DNA from: Bradyrhizobium macuxiense
GTDB lineage: Bacteria > Pseudomonadota > Alphaproteobacteria > Rhizobiales > Xanthobacteraceae
DNA: 64,000 bases
Reading direction: 5' to 3'
Assembly (NCBI RefSeq): GCF_007993935.1
Contig: NZ_VITY01000002.1
Span: 434,001 to 498,000 of the forward strand
A program made the position numbers and the translations under genes. Under the pieces are notes generated by a model that saw only the letters and a list, made by a program, of their open reading frames with translations, ran no database searches and was not told the origin of the DNA. Positions 25,449 through 36,028 of this stretch are shown one piece after another (within the stretch, counting starts at the first letter, position 1; each line of letters starts with the position of its first letter).

Positions 25449-27047
25449 ATGTCGGTACGTTGGAGTTTGTTTGCGGCGACGGCCGTCGCGCTCATCGCCT
25501 TTGCCTTGCCGGCATCGGCCCAGACGCTGAAATATGCCAATCAGGGCGAGCTGAAGTCGCTGGACCCCTACACGCTGAAGGAAACCACGACGATCGCGCA
25601 TCACGCCCATGTCTACGAAGGCCTCACCGCGCGCGACAAGGACCTCAAGATCATTCCGGCACTGGCGGAAAGCTGGGAGACGCTGACCCCGACCAAATGG
25701 CGCTTCCATCTGCGCAAGGGCGTGAAATTCCACAATGGCGATCCCTTCACCGCCGACGACGTGCTGTTCTCCGCCGACCGCGTCCGCGCCAAGGGCTCCA
25801 ACTTCCTCAGCAACGTCCCGGCCGACGCCAAGTTCACCAAGGTCGACGACTACACCGTCGACGTGACGCTGGATTCGCCCAATCCCATCCTGACCTCGCA
25901 ATGGGATAGCTGGTACATCATGGACAAGAAGTGGTGCGAGGAGAACAACTCGGTCGCACCGACGCCGGCCTCCGCGACCACGCCGAGCTACGCGGCGCTG
26001 CACGAGAACGGCACCGGTCCCTTCACGATCGAGAGCCATCAGCCCGGCGTGAAGACCGTGTTCAAGGCGTTTCCAGGCTATTGGCGAAAGCCCGAGCATA
26101 ATCTCAAGGAGATTATCTTCACCCCGATCGGCTCCGACGCCACCCGCGTTGCCGCGCTGCTCTCGGGCGAGGTCGATGTCATCGAACCGGTTCCGCTCCA
26201 GGACATCCAGCGCGTCAATTCCAGCGGCATCGCCACCGTCATGACCGCGCCGGAGATCCGCACCATCTTCATCGGCATGGATATGGCGCGCGACGAGCTC
26301 TTGTACTCCAACGTCAAGGGCAAGAATCCCTTCAAGGACATCCGCGTCCGCGAAGCCTTCTACAAGACGATCGACGTCGATCTGATCAAGACCCGCGTGA
26401 TGCGCGGCATGTCGACGCCCTCGACGTTGATGATCGCGCCCGAACTCTATCCGCTGTCGAAGGAATTCACCCGGCCGAAACTCGATCCTGATGGTGCCAA
26501 GAAGCTGCTGGCCGATGCCGGCTATCCGAACGGCTTCGAAGTCACGATGGATTGCCCGAACGACCGCTACGTCAACGACGCCGCGATCTGCCAGGCCGTG
26601 GTCGGCATGCTGGCCCGCATCGGCGTCAAGGTGAACCTGCTGGCGCAGCCGAAGGCGCAGTATTTCGCCAAGGTGCTGAAGCCCGGCGGCTACCAGACCT
26701 CGTTCTTCATGCTGGGCTGGACGCCCGCGACGTCAGACTCGCACAACGTGCTGCACGACATCCTCGGCTGCCGCGACGATCCGAAGGATGCGACGCGTGG
26801 CGAGGCCAATCTCGGCGGCTATTGCAACAAGGAAGTCGACGCGCTCACCGACAAGGTCCTGGTCGAGAGCGACACGGCCAAGCGCGACCAGTTGATCAAG
26901 CAGGCCTATGAGATCGTCATCAAGGATTACGGCTACATTCCGCTGCATCAGCAGCCGCTGGTGTGGGGCGTGTCGAAAAAGGTCAAATTGACCCAGCGCG
27001 CGGACAACCAGGTGCTGCTCTACTGGGCGACCAAGCAGGGTGAATAG
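25449..27047 (+). CDS. ABC transporter substrate-binding protein, dipeptide/oligopeptide family (SBP_bac_5), set 1
   Basis: A 532-residue periplasmic binding protein of family 5. The signal peptide is plain: Arg near the start, a hydrophobic core, and cleavage after PASA about residue 24, giving a mature QTLKYANQGE. The family signature region is LRKGVKFHNGDPFTADDV (about 95-112). It is the first gene of a 14-kb plus-strand cluster and is followed by a strong hairpin (27064-27091) and then permease genes. The ligand may be a gamma-glutamyl peptide or glutathione because a gamma-glutamyltransferase gene follows in the cluster; this is inference. Confidence 0.92.
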   Translation: MSVRWSLFAATAVALIAFALPASAQTLKYANQGELKSLDPYTLKETTTIAHHAHVYEGLTARDKDLKIIPALAESWETLTPTKWRFHLRKGVKFHNGDPFTADDVLFSADRVRAKGSNFLSNVPADAKFTKVDDYTVDVTLDSPNPILTSQWDSWYIMDKKWCEENNSVAPTPASATTPSYAALHENGTGPFTIESHQPGVKTVFKAFPGYWRKPEHNLKEIIFTPIGSDATRVAALLSGEVDVIEPVPLQDIQRVNSSGIATVMTAPEIRTIFIGMDMARDELLYSNVKGKNPFKDIRVREAFYKTIDVDLIKTRVMRGMSTPSTLMIAPELYPLSKEFTRPKLDPDGAKKLLADAGYPNGFEVTMDCPNDRYVNDAAICQAVVGMLARIGVKVNLLAQPKAQYFAKVLKPGGYQTSFFMLGWTPATSDSHNVLHDILGCRDDPKDATRGEANLGGYCNKEVDALTDKVLVESDTAKRDQLIKQAYEIVIKDYGYIPLHQQPLVWGVSKKVKLTQRADNQVLLYWATKQGE

Positions 27048-27063
27048 TGGTTTCGGCGAATTG

Positions 27064-27091
27064 GGTCCCGGAAGCGCAGGCTTCCGGGACC
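27064..27091. other. Strong intercistronic hairpin after the first peptide-binding protein gene
   Basis: GGTCCCGGAAGC (27064-27075) pairs perfectly with GCTTCCGGGACC-type sequence (27080-27091) around a 4-base loop, a 12-base-pair stem. CTCGCGTTTT follows. It lies in the gap between binding-protein and permease genes, and probably reduces read-through or stabilises the upstream mRNA so that binding protein is made in excess. Confidence 0.7.
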
Positions 27092-27150
27092 TCGCGTTTT
27101 CAGGCCGCGCAAAGCCGCGCGCCAAATGTCAAAAGCAGTGAAAGGTAGAG

Positions 27151-28131
27151 ATGCTCGCTTTCACTCTTCGCCGCCTCCTGCAGGCGATCGGCGTGATGCT
27201 CGCCGTAGGCGTCATTGCGTTCGCGATGTTCCGCTTCGCCGGCGATCCGGTGAACCAGATGGTCTCGATCGACACCTCGGCGGCGCAGCGCGCTGAGATC
27301 CGGCACTCGCTCGGCCTCGACGATCCCGTGCTGGTGCAGTTCGGCCGCTACTTCATCAATGCGCTGCAGTTCAAGTTCGGCGTGTCCTACCAGTTCCGGC
27401 TGCCGGTCTCGTCGCTGCTGGCGGAGCGCCTGCCGGCGACGCTGGAGCTTGCGATCTGCGCGACGCTGCTCGCGATGGTCGCCGGCATCCTGATGGGGGT
27501 CTATTCGGCGCTCCGCCGCGACACCATCCTCGCCAGATTATTCCAGGCGATATCGCTGATCGGCATTTCGCTGCCGACCTTCCTGATCGGCATCCTCCTG
27601 ATCTATCTGTTCGCGGTGACCTTGGGCTGGCTGCCCTCCTTCGGCCGCGGCGAGGTGGTCAAGCTCGGCTGGTGGTCGACCGGGCTCCTCACCGTCTCCG
27701 GCTGGAAGGCGATCATCATGCCGGCGATCACGCTCGGACTGTTCCAGATGACCCTGATCATGCGGCTGGTGCGCGCCGAAATGCTGGAAGTGCTGCGGAC
27801 CGACTATATCCGCTTCGCCCGCGCCCGCGGCCTGACCACGCGCGCGATCCATTTCGGCCATGCACTGAAGAACACGCTGGTTCCGGTGATCACGGTGGCC
27901 GGCCTGCAGTTTGGCTCGGTTATTGCTTTCTCGATCATCACTGAAACCGTGTTCCAGTGGCCGGGCATGGGGCTTCTGTTCGTGCAGGCCGTGCAAAACG
28001 TCGATATCCCGATCATGGCCGCGTACCTCCTGATGGTCTCGCTGATCTTCGTCACCATCAATCTGGTCGTCGACATCCTCTACACCGTGGTCGATCCGCG
28101 CTTGCGCTCGACCGTCAGCCGCGCGACGTGA
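27151..28131 (+). CDS. Dipeptide-type ABC transporter permease (DppB family), set 1
   Basis: A 326-residue inner-membrane permease with six hydrophobic helices. The N terminus (FTLRRLLQAIGVMLAVGVIAF) is typical of DppB/OppB, and the EAA-type loop is DYIRFARARGLTTRAIHFGHALKN (about 211-234). It would form the translocation channel with the DppC-type partner 11 bases downstream. Confidence 0.92.
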   Translation: MLAFTLRRLLQAIGVMLAVGVIAFAMFRFAGDPVNQMVSIDTSAAQRAEIRHSLGLDDPVLVQFGRYFINALQFKFGVSYQFRLPVSSLLAERLPATLELAICATLLAMVAGILMGVYSALRRDTILARLFQAISLIGISLPTFLIGILLIYLFAVTLGWLPSFGRGEVVKLGWWSTGLLTVSGWKAIIMPAITLGLFQMTLIMRLVRAEMLEVLRTDYIRFARARGLTTRAIHFGHALKNTLVPVITVAGLQFGSVIAFSIITETVFQWPGMGLLFVQAVQNVDIPIMAAYLLMVSLIFVTINLVVDILYTVVDPRLRSTVSRAT

Positions 28132-28142
28132 GGGACCAACCG

Positions 28143-29105
28143 ATGTCCGACGCCGTCGTCCCCCATCGCTCCGAGAATCACCCGCAGGCACCTGCCGGCT
28201 GGTTCAAGCGCGCTCTCGACAGCGACATCTTCTATTCTTTCCGCCGATCCCGCCTGACGATGGTCGCGGCCGTGATCACGCTGTTGTTCTTTCTGCTGGC
28301 AATCTTCGCCTCATGGCTTGCGGTGCAGAACCCGTTCGATCCGGCGCAGCTGCAGCTGATCAACTCGCGAATCGCGCCGCTGTGGACCGCCGACGGCCAG
28401 AGCCCGTTCCTGCTCGGCACCGACGAGCAGGGCCGCGACGTGCTCTCGGCGATCCTTTTCGGTCTGCGCATCTCGCTTGCGGTCGGCCTCGCGGGCGTCG
28501 TCTTCGCCGGCGCGCTCGGCATCGCCCTCGGGCTGGTCGCCGGCTATTTCGGCGGCGTGGTGGACAGCGTGATCATGCGGATCGCCGACGTGCAGCTCAC
28601 CTTCCCCGCGATCCTGATCGCGCTTCTGGTCAACGGCGTCGCCAAATCGCTGCTCGGCAACCGGCTCGACGAGATGAGCACGCTCGGCGTGCTGATCATC
28701 GCGATCGGCCTCAGTTTCTGGGTGCAATATGCCCGCACCGTGCGCGGCTCGGTCATGGTCGAGAAGAACAAGGATTATGTCGCGGCGGCACAGCTGATCG
28801 GCCTGCCCGCGCCGAAGATCCTGCTGCGGCACGTGCTGCCGAACACGATGGGCCCAATCCTCGTGATTGCCACCATCAACCTCGCGCTCGCGATCATCAC
28901 CGAGGCGACGCTGTCGTTCCTCGGCGCCGGCATGCCCGACACCATGCCCTCGCTCGGCACCCTGATCCGGATCGGCAACAACTATCTGTTTGCCGGCGAA
29001 TGGTGGATCGTCGCCTTCCCGGGCATTGCGCTGGCCGGCCTGATCCTTTCCATCAACCTGCTCGGCGACTGGCTGCGCGACGCACTCAACCCAAAGCTCC
29101 GATGA
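28143..29105 (+). CDS. Dipeptide-type ABC transporter permease (DppC family), set 1
   Basis: A 320-residue permease. A cytoplasmic N terminus is followed by a first helix (about 40-60) and the family motif FLLGTDEQGRDVLS (about 83-96). The coupling loop DYVAAAQLIGLPAPKILLRHVLPN lies near 211-234, and TLSFLGAGMPD precedes the last helices. The start at 28143 sits 11 bases after the DppB gene. The stop overlaps the ATPase start (ATGA at 29102-29105). Confidence 0.92.
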   Translation: MSDAVVPHRSENHPQAPAGWFKRALDSDIFYSFRRSRLTMVAAVITLLFFLLAIFASWLAVQNPFDPAQLQLINSRIAPLWTADGQSPFLLGTDEQGRDVLSAILFGLRISLAVGLAGVVFAGALGIALGLVAGYFGGVVDSVIMRIADVQLTFPAILIALLVNGVAKSLLGNRLDEMSTLGVLIIAIGLSFWVQYARTVRGSVMVEKNKDYVAAAQLIGLPAPKILLRHVLPNTMGPILVIATINLALAIITEATLSFLGAGMPDTMPSLGTLIRIGNNYLFAGEWWIVAFPGIALAGLILSINLLGDWLRDALNPKLR

Positions 29106-30085
29106 CCCAGCCCGTCCTTTCCGTGCGCAATCTCGAGGTCGAATTCGTCACCCGCCGCGCCACCTTGCGCGCCATCAACGGCGTGTCGTTCGACATCGCC
29201 AAGGGCGAGGTGCTCGGCGTGGTCGGCGAGTCCGGCGCCGGCAAGTCGGTCACCGGCCTTGCCGTGATCGGGCTGATCGATCCGCCGGGCCGCATCTCCG
29301 CCGGCGAGATCGAATTGTCGGGCACGCGGATCGACCACCTCCCGCTGGAAGAGATCCGCCGCGTCAGGGGCAAGCGGATCGGCATGATCTTCCAGGATCC
29401 GCTGACCAGCCTCAATCCGCTCTACCGGATCGGCGACCAGATCATCGAGACCATCCGCACCCACACCAGCTTAAGCGAAAGCGCCGCGCGCCGGCGCGCC
29501 ATCGATCTGTTGGCCGAAGTCGGCATCCCCGCGCCGGAAAAGCGCATCGACGGCTACCCGCACGAATTCTCCGGCGGCATGCGCCAGCGCGTCGTCATTG
29601 CGCTCGCGATCTGTGCCGAGCCCGAGCTGATCATCGCCGACGAGCCGACCACCGCGCTCGACGTCTCGGTGCAGGCGCAGATCATCGCGCTGATCAAGCG
29701 GCTCGGCCGCGACCACGGCACGGCGGTGATGCTGGTGACCCACGACATGGGCGTGATCGCCGAGACCTGCGACCGCGTCGCGGTGATGTATTCGGGCCGC
29801 ATCGCCGAGATCGGCCCGGTGCAGGAGGTGGTGCGCAACCCGCTGCATCCCTACGCCAAGGGCCTGATGGGCGCGATCCCGACGCTGGCGGGCGAGGACA
29901 AGCGGCTGGTGCAGATCCCGGGCTCGATGCCGCGGCTGTCGGCGATCCCGCCGGGCTGCCCATTCAACCCGCGCTGTGCGTTTGCGTTCGATCGCTGCCG
30001 CGTCGAACGCCCCGAGCCGATCCGGCAAGGCACGCAATCCGTCGCCTGCCACCTGTTCGAGCCCGCGAAGGAGACCGCGGCATGA
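29102..30085 (+). CDS. Dipeptide-type ABC transporter ATPase (DppD family), set 1
   Basis: A 327-residue ATPase. Walker A is GESGAGKSV (about 41-49), the Q-loop FQDPLTSLNP, the signature FSGGMRQR, Walker B LIIADEPTTALD and the switch His in VTHDMG. The C-terminal oligopeptide-transporter extension has the Cys-containing PPGCPFNPRCAFAFDRC motif, which in related proteins binds an iron-sulfur cluster. It overlaps genes on both sides by four bases. Confidence 0.93.
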   Translation: MTQPVLSVRNLEVEFVTRRATLRAINGVSFDIAKGEVLGVVGESGAGKSVTGLAVIGLIDPPGRISAGEIELSGTRIDHLPLEEIRRVRGKRIGMIFQDPLTSLNPLYRIGDQIIETIRTHTSLSESAARRRAIDLLAEVGIPAPEKRIDGYPHEFSGGMRQRVVIALAICAEPELIIADEPTTALDVSVQAQIIALIKRLGRDHGTAVMLVTHDMGVIAETCDRVAVMYSGRIAEIGPVQEVVRNPLHPYAKGLMGAIPTLAGEDKRLVQIPGSMPRLSAIPPGCPFNPRCAFAFDRCRVERPEPIRQGTQSVACHLFEPAKETAA

Positions 30086-31077
30086 GCGGGACTTTGATCG
30101 AGGTCAGGAATTTGCGCCGCGTCTTCGACGTCTCGAAACCGTGGCTCAACCGCGTGATCGAGGGCGGCCATCCCGAATTCCTCAAAGCCGTCGACGGCGT
30201 CTCTTTCGACATCAAGCGCGGCGAGACCTTTGCGCTGGTCGGCGAATCCGGCTCGGGCAAGACCACCGTTGCGCGCATGGTCGTCGGCCTGTTGCCGCCG
30301 AGTTCGGGCGAAGTCGTCATCGACGGCGTCTCGATGACCGATCCGCGGCAGGGCCAGGCGCGCCGCCGGCTGCGCCGGCGCATCCAGATGGTTTTCCAGG
30401 ATCCTTATGCGAGCCTCAACCCGCGCTATCGGGTCGCCGCCATCGTCGCCGAGCCGATCCGCGCCTTCGACCTGATCCAGGGCGAGCGCGACATCAAGGC
30501 CCGGGTCGGCGAATTGCTCTCGCTGGTCGGCCTGCACCCCGACGACGGCCAGAAATTCCCGCACGAATTTTCCGGCGGCCAGCGCCAGCGCATCGCGATT
30601 GCCCGCGCGCTGGCCTCCGAAGCCGAGTTCATCGTCTGCGACGAGCCGACCTCGGCGCTCGACGTCTCCGTGCAGGCGCAGATCCTCAACCTGATGCGCG
30701 ACCTTCAGGACAAGTTCGGCCTGACCTATCTGTTCATCAGCCACAATCTGGCAGTCGTCCGCCACATGGCGAGCCGGATCGGCGTGATGTATCTCGGCCG
30801 CATCGTCGAGATCGCCGAGGGCCGAAGATTGTTCGAGAACCCGCGGATGCCCTATACGAAGATGCTGCTCGGCGCGGTTCCGGATCTTGCGATGTCCGGC
30901 CGCCAGCGCATCCCGGTCAAGGGTGAGATTCCCAACCCGATCGATCCGCCGCGGGGCTGCTCGTTCAATCCGCGTTGTCCCCTCGCCTTCGATCTCTGCC
31001 GCGAGAAGTCGCCGGAACTGATCGACGGCGTCGCCTGCCACGCCGTCAACAGCCCTGCCGCCGCCGTTCCGGCATGA
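30082..31077 (+). CDS. Dipeptide-type ABC transporter ATPase (DppF family), set 1
   Basis: A 331-residue ATPase. Walker A is GESGSGKTT, the Q-loop [10 protein letters not shown], the signature FSGGQRQR, Walker B FIVCDEPTSALD and the switch His in ISHNLA. The C-terminal CSFNPRCPLAFDLC motif is the family Cys cluster. An ATGA overlap couples it to the DppD-type gene. It closes the first importer (order: binding protein, B, C, D, F); the gamma-glutamyltransferase gene follows after 107 bases. Confidence 0.93.
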   Translation: MSGTLIEVRNLRRVFDVSKPWLNRVIEGGHPEFLKAVDGVSFDIKRGETFALVGESGSGKTTVARMVVGLLPPSSGEVVIDGVSMTDPRQGQARRRLRRRIQMVFQDPYASLNPRYRVAAIVAEPIRAFDLIQGERDIKARVGELLSLVGLHPDDGQKFPHEFSGGQRQRIAIARALASEAEFIVCDEPTSALDVSVQAQILNLMRDLQDKFGLTYLFISHNLAVVRHMASRIGVMYLGRIVEIAEGRRLFENPRMPYTKMLLGAVPDLAMSGRQRIPVKGEIPNPIDPPRGCSFNPRCPLAFDLCREKSPELIDGVACHAVNSPAAAVPA

Positions 31078-31184
31078 TCACGCGGATGGGAGCGGCCATG
31101 TCCACCAAGCGGTTGGCATACCAGCCCGGCTGTGATCAAGTGCGCGCGCAAAAAGCCCAACAAGCCGCCGAACGGTGAATAGCC

Positions 31185-32990
31185 ATGAGCAACGTCAACC
31201 CCGATCCATTCACCACAAGGCCGGAGATCGAAGGCACCTTCGGCGTCGTCACTTCGACGCACTGGATCGCCACCGCGGTCGGCATGGCGACGCTGGAAAA
31301 AGGCGGCAACGCCTTTGATGCGGGCGTGGCAGCCGCCTTCACCCTGCAAGTGGTCGAGCCGCATCTGAACGGCCCCGGCGGCGACGTCCCGATCATCGTG
31401 CACGACGTCAAGCGCGGCAAAACCGAAGTGATCTGCGGCCAGGGGCCGGCGCCGGCCAAGGCGACGATCGCGCATTATCGCAGCGAAGGCCTCGAAATGG
31501 TGCCCGGCACCGGCCTGCTCGCCGCCTGTGTGCCCGGCACGTTCGAAACCTGGATGCTGCTGCTGCGCGACTACGGCACATTGCGGCTGCGCGACGTGCT
31601 GGAGCCGGCGATCGGCTATGCCCGTGACGGCCATCCGCTGGTCGAGCGCGCCTCCGCCACCATCAAGACCGTCGAGCAGCTGTTCCGGAAATACTGGACC
31701 ACATCGGGCGACGTCTATCTGCCGAACGGCGAGGTGCCGAAGCCCGGCACGCTGTTCACCAACAAGAAGCTCGCGGAGACCTACGCGCGCATCCTGGCCG
31801 AGGCGGAGAGCGCCGGCGGCGACCGCGTGGCGCAGATCGAGCGCGCCCGGCAGGCCTGGTCGAAGGGCTTCGTCGCCGAGGTGATCGACAAGTTCTGCCG
31901 CACCCAGGAGGTGATGGACGTCTCCGGCTCGCCGCATCGCGGCGTACTGTCGGCCGACGATATGGCGCGCTGGCAGCCGACCATCGAGGCGCCGCTGACT
32001 TACGATTACGGCCGCTACACCGTGCAGAAGGCCGGCGTCTGGAGCCAGGGTCCAGTGATGCTGCAGCAGCTCGCGCTGCTCAAGGGTTTCGAACTCGACG
32101 GGCTCGATCCCGCCGGCCCCGACTTCATCCATCTGCAGATCGAAGCCGCCAAGCTCGCTTATGCCGATCGCGAGACGTTCTATGGCGACCCCAAGTTCAC
32201 CGATATCCCGATCGAAACGCTGCTGTCTGATGCCTACAACAACGAGCGGCGCAAGCTGATCTCGAAGGACAAGGCCTCGCTCGACTTCCGCCCCGGCTCG
32301 GTCGAAGGATTCGGCGGTGTCGTGAAGCTGCGACACGCCGAGGGGCATCGCGAAGCGGTCGGCGCCATGGGCGCCGGCGAGCCGACGGTCGGGCGGTTCG
32401 GCGAGGTGCGCGGCGACACCGTGCATTTCGACATCATCGACAAGGCCGGCAATATGATCTCGGCGACGCCGTCCGGCGGCTGGCTGCAATCCTCGCCGGT
32501 CATTCCCGAGATCGGCTTCTGCCTCGGCAGCCGCGCCCAGATGTTCTGGCTGGAGGAAAATCACCCGGCCTCGCTGGCGCCGGGCAAGCGGCCGCGCACC
32601 ACGCTGTCGCCGACCATGGCGCTGCGCGACGGCGAGCCTTATCTCGCCTGGGGCTCGCCGGGTGGCGACCAGCAGGACCAGTGGATCACGCAATTCTTCC
32701 TGCGCCATGTCCATGCGAAACTCAATTTGCAGGAGGCGATCGACGCGCCGGCCTGGCACTCCGAGCATTTCCCGATCTCGTTCTGGCCGCGCACCTCGCG
32801 CCCCGGCGTGCTGGTGCTGGAAAACCGCGTGCCGAAATCGACCATCGACGAATTGAAACGCCGCGGCCACGTGGTGGAGATTGGTCCCGATTGGTCGGAA
32901 GGCCGCCTCACCGCGGCCTCGAAGGTCGGTCCCCGCCGCCGCGCCGCCGCCAACCCGCGCGGCATGCAGGGTTACGCCGCAGGCCGGTAA
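31185..32990 (+). CDS. ggt: Gamma-glutamyltransferase family protein, cytoplasmic type
   Basis: A 601-residue N-terminal-nucleophile hydrolase of the gamma-glutamyltransferase family, normally made as a precursor that cuts itself just before a catalytic Thr. The cut site is visible as RGDTVHFDIIDKAGN, making Thr412 the nucleophile. The GNAFDAGVAAAF segment (41-52) and the PSGG oxyanion region (429-432) are family-typical. No signal peptide is present, unlike the periplasmic E. coli enzyme, so it would act in the cytoplasm on imported substrate. It sits between two peptide importers and next to a DUF1028 gene, pointing to uptake and opening of gamma-glutamyl compounds such as glutathione. Confidence 0.92.
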   Translation: MSNVNPDPFTTRPEIEGTFGVVTSTHWIATAVGMATLEKGGNAFDAGVAAAFTLQVVEPHLNGPGGDVPIIVHDVKRGKTEVICGQGPAPAKATIAHYRSEGLEMVPGTGLLAACVPGTFETWMLLLRDYGTLRLRDVLEPAIGYARDGHPLVERASATIKTVEQLFRKYWTTSGDVYLPNGEVPKPGTLFTNKKLAETYARILAEAESAGGDRVAQIERARQAWSKGFVAEVIDKFCRTQEVMDVSGSPHRGVLSADDMARWQPTIEAPLTYDYGRYTVQKAGVWSQGPVMLQQLALLKGFELDGLDPAGPDFIHLQIEAAKLAYADRETFYGDPKFTDIPIETLLSDAYNNERRKLISKDKASLDFRPGSVEGFGGVVKLRHAEGHREAVGAMGAGEPTVGRFGEVRGDTVHFDIIDKAGNMISATPSGGWLQSSPVIPEIGFCLGSRAQMFWLEENHPASLAPGKRPRTTLSPTMALRDGEPYLAWGSPGGDQQDQWITQFFLRHVHAKLNLQEAIDAPAWHSEHFPISFWPRTSRPGVLVLENRVPKSTIDELKRRGHVVEIGPDWSEGRLTAASKVGPRRRAAANPRGMQGYAAGR

Positions 32991-33049
32991 AGAAGGTGAT
33001 CGCCGCAGCATGATGACGTCGCGTCGGATCGCAGAGCGAGCTCCACACT

Positions 33050-33205
33050 CCACCTCGCCCCGCCTGCGGGGGGAGGTCGGAATTCAAGCGCAGCTTGAAT
33101 TCCGGGTGAGGGGGAATCTCCGCGTACCCGATTGGCACCGCCTTCGCGGAACAAGCCCCTCACCCCAACCCTCTCCCCGCAAAGAGCGGGGAGAGGGAGA
33201 AGAGA
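33050..33205. repeat. Palindromic intergenic repeat, family B, copy 3
   Basis: CCTCGCCCCGCCTGCGGGGGG and CCTCTCCCCGC...GCGGGGAGAGG arms flank GGAATTCAAGC...GCTTGAATTCC and GGGTGAGGGGGAATCTCC...CCCCTCACCCC. It fills the 221-base gap between the ggt and DUF1028 genes. Its last purine-rich bases (GAGAGGGAGAAGAGAG) serve as the ribosome-binding region of the DUF1028 gene starting at 33212. Confidence 0.75.
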
Positions 33206-33211
33206 GATGAG

Positions 33212-33918
33212 ATGACCTGGTCGATCATCGCCCGTGACAGCGACACCGGCCAGCTCGGCATCGCCGTCGCGACGCGGTTCTTCGCGGTCGGCGCGCTGGT
33301 ACCGCACATCACACCCGGGATCGGCGCCGTCGCGACGCAGGCGCTGGTCAATCCGTATTACGGCATCGACGGCCTCGCACTGCTACGCGGCGGCAAGAGC
33401 CCGCATGAGGTGATCGCGGCGCTCATCGCACCCGACGGCGGCCGCGAGAGCCGGCAGGTGCATATCATCGACGCCAACGGCCGCATCGCCGCGCATTCCG
33501 GCAAGGATTGCATCGACTGGTTCGGCCATATCGCGGGTGACGGCTTCTCGGTCGCCGGCAACATGCTGACGGGACCCGCGGTGCTCGATGAGACCGCGCG
33601 CGTCTATGCTGCGAACGAAGCGCTCCCGTTTGCAGAGCGGCTGATCAAGGCGATGTTCGCCGGCGAGGCGGCCGGCGGCGACAAGCGCGGCAAGCAGTCG
33701 GCGGCGCTTCTGATCCACGGCACCGAACAATGGCCATTGCTCGACCTGCGGGTCGACGACCACGCCGATCCCCTGCGCGAGCTGGAACGGCTGGAAGCGG
33801 TCAGCCGCGAGCACTGGGTGCCGTTCCGCAGCTTCATGCCGACCCGCGCCAACCCGGCCGGAACCAGCGACCGCGCCACGATCGACGCCAGCATCGCAGC
33901 GGCATCCAAGAGCCGCGA

Positions 33919-33922
<4 letters not shown>
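33212..33922 (+). CDS. DUF1028 family protein, putative Ntn-hydrolase
   Basis: A 236-residue DUF1028 protein. It begins MTWSIIARDSDTGQLGIAVAT, the family-typical start, and keeps NMLTGPAVLDE (about 111-121) and LDLRVDDHADPLREL (about 177-191). The family has an Ntn-hydrolase-type fold and is often encoded beside peptide ABC transporters and gamma-glutamyltransferases, but no reaction is firmly established. The stop overlaps the start of the next ATPase gene (ATGA at 33919-33922). By context it probably processes an imported peptide or amide. Confidence 0.9.
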
Positions 33923-34904
<982 letters not shown>

Positions 34905-34908
<4 letters not shown>

Positions 34909-36011
34909 CCGCGCTGCTGGAGGTCGACGGGCTGGTGAAGCATTTCGTCGCCGAACGTTCGGTGTTCGGACGGCCGACCGCGCACGTGAAGGCGGTCGAC
35001 GGCGTCAGCTTCACCGTCGAGGCCGGCAAGACGCTGGCGCTGGTCGGCGAATCCGGCTGCGGCAAATCCACCGTCAGCCGGCTGGTGCTGCGGCTGATCG
35101 AGCCGGACGCCGGACGCATCCGCTTCGAGGGGCGCGATCTCGGCGCGCTCACTGCCGAGCAGCTGCGCGCCTTCCGCCGCGACGCGCAGCTGATCTTCCA
35201 GGACCCCTACGCCTCGCTCAACCCGCGCATGACGGTGAGCCAGATCCTGACCGAGCCGCTGGCGCTGCACAATCTCGTCCCGGCGGCGGGCCGCCGCGCG
35301 CGGGTCGAGGAGCTGTTGCGTCTGGTCGGCCTTGAGCCGCGCTTCGCCCGCCGCTATCCGCATGAATTCTCCGGCGGCCAGCGCCAGCGCATCGCGATTG
35401 CCCGGGCGCTTGCGGTCGAGCCGAAGCTGATCATCTGCGACGAGCCGGTGTCGGCGCTCGATGTCTCGATCCGCTCGCAGATCCTGAATTTGCTACGCGA
35501 CCTGCAGGATCGCCTGAAGCTCGCCTACATCTTCGTCTCGCACGATCTGGCCGTGGTGAAGCACATCGCCGACCGCGTCGCCGTGATGAATCTCGGCACC
35601 ATCGTCGAGACGGCGGAGGCGCACGCGCTGTTCGCTGCCCCTCGCCATCCCTACAGCCGCGCATTGCTGTCGGCGATCCCGGTGCCGAAGCCGCGCGCGA
35701 AGCGGAGCCGCATCGTGCTGGAGGGCGAGCTGCCGAGCGCGCTCAATCCGCCCTCCGGCTGCCGCTTCCACACCCGCTGCCCCTATGTGATCGCGCGCTG
35801 CCGCAGCGAGAGTCCACAATTGCTGGCAGACGGCTCAGGCCACGCCACGGCCTGTCACCGCACCGCGGAGCTACCGCCCGGGGAGAACATCGTTCCCGCC
35901 GACGGCGGCTTCTCGCCGTCGCTGGAGAAATTGGTCGCAGCGTTCAGCGGAGCCGCGGAAGGCGCCGGCTACGGCGGGGTTGGTAAGGTCGGGACGGGGC
36001 CGCAAGCATGA
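34905..36011 (+). CDS. Dipeptide-type ABC transporter ATPase (DppF family), set 2
   Basis: A 368-residue ATPase. Walker A is GESGCGKST, the Q-loop [10 protein letters not shown], the signature FSGGQRQR, Walker [13 protein letters not shown] and the switch His in VSHDLA. After the Cys-cluster [14 protein letters not shown] it has a Gly-rich C-terminal extension of ~60 residues not seen in the set 1 protein. The gene ends at 36011, where an ATG starts in the overlapping frame. Confidence 0.92.
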
Positions 36012-36028
36012 TGATGGGGAGTTGCGCG

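Noticed and set aside
30852..33053. A 733-codon minus-strand frame opposite the gamma-glutamyltransferase gene
   Set aside because: The opposite strand carries a complete gamma-glutamyltransferase with its catalytic Thr. The antisense translation has no recognisable domain.
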